DNA of 64,000 nt from Strigops habroptila (taxonomy: Eukaryota; Chordata; Aves; Psittaciformes; Psittacidae). Position numbers and translations under genes: made by a program. The stretch covers positions 9,083,284-9,147,283 of the forward strand of contig NC_046358.1 of NCBI RefSeq assembly GCF_004027225.2. The letters are read 5' to 3'. Under the pieces are notes generated by a model, which saw only the letters and a program-made list of their open reading frames with translations, searched no databases and had not been told where the DNA came from. Below are positions 63,501-64,000 of the stretch, piece by piece; position 1 is the stretch's first letter, and each line of letters begins with the position of its first letter.

Positions 63501-64000
63501 AAGAGAGGAGAAATGTCTCTACCTGTTCCCATTAGCCCATGGCTGGCTAGCAGATCAGCTTGCCCTTATCTCCCACACTTCCATCCATTAATAAGAAATG
63601 AATAAAGCTGAACTGTTTGGCTCCTGCAGTAGCCCTAGTACAAAAAGAACAGGGACTTGAGACCTCTTGTCAGAGCAAAAGGATGTCCTAGCAATCAGGA
63701 CATTCACTTGGAGTTTAAGACAACCATGATTAGCCTCTCTGCCATGGATTTCCTAGGTGGGCTTGTGTACACTGCCTGCTCTCTGCCAACTTCCCATCTG
63801 TTGAATCTCCCCACTTCAAAATCATCAATAAACCACTACAACCTTTCAGATCATATCTGAGGTCTTTGGGTTGATTCTGTTAAGGCAACAAAACTGGCAA
63901 TGCAGGTAGGTACATTGATACAACCAAACTTACCAAAAACATGCAGTTGTAATCCCAGGACTCACTTCACGCATCCCTTTGCCAAGAAGTACTAGCCTCT

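Larger units (their letters stand above)
46381..64000. other. Gene-poor intergenic region to the end of the window
   Basis: I found no exon, RNA gene or clear transposon. Open frames are all short (at most about 145 codons) and unrelated to known families. Microsatellites at 48349-48388, 50802-50817 and 54557-54580 are listed separately. Introns or regulatory DNA of a neighbouring gene cannot be excluded. Confidence 0.4.

Noticed and set aside
1-64000. CRISPR arrays, operons, bacterial mobile systems, tRNA or rRNA genes
   Set aside because: The sequence is vertebrate nuclear DNA. I saw no regularly spaced repeats, no clustered short-spaced bacterial-type genes and no tRNA-like box A/box B pair.

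Overview
The window is nuclear DNA from a bird, most probably a non-galliform (neoavian) species. The evidence is several CR1 LINE fragments with the avian 3' end and three copies of an LTR that I recognise as the abundant neoavian ERV type. The vertebrate genes have short GT-AG introns, and the second half is gene-poor and AT-rich. No bacterial, organellar or exogenous-virus signature is visible.

Layout. At 1-180 (minus strand) the window opens inside exon 1 of one type-I acyl-CoA thioesterase gene (ACOT1/2/4/6 family). At 2236-5854 (minus) lies a complete three-exon paralogue encoding 458 residues, with a Ser/Asp/His triad and an arginine-rich presequence-like N-terminus. From about 6.2 to 10.7 kb the DNA is debris of further duplications: an exon-2 fragment near 7.0-7.2 kb, a decayed exon 3 near 9.48-10.68 kb, and repeated flanking blocks. 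A solo LTR with a perfect 5-bp target-site duplication sits inside the decayed exon 3. A CR1 with its GC-rich 5' end, ORF1 and endonuclease start lies at 11.25-13.02 kb. It abuts an inverted CR1 piece and a truncated LTR.

At 19338-29734 (plus strand) there is a complete five-exon two-pore-domain potassium channel gene of the TALK type (KCNK16-like, 325 residues), with both selectivity filters intact. An LTR lies in intron 2. From 30.4 kb to the end I find no supportable gene: only a CR1 tail (40.81-41.57 kb), another LTR (45.77-46.38 kb), microsatellites and otherwise unremarkable intergenic DNA.

Function. The thioesterases would hydrolyse fatty acyl-CoA to free acid and CoA, probably in mitochondria for the complete copy. 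The K2P channel would carry background K+ current at the plasma membrane. Nothing in the sequence links the two; they are simply neighbours. I did not find a new multi-gene system. The most interesting material is the birth-and-death history of the ACOT cluster and a possible alternative C-terminus of the channel.
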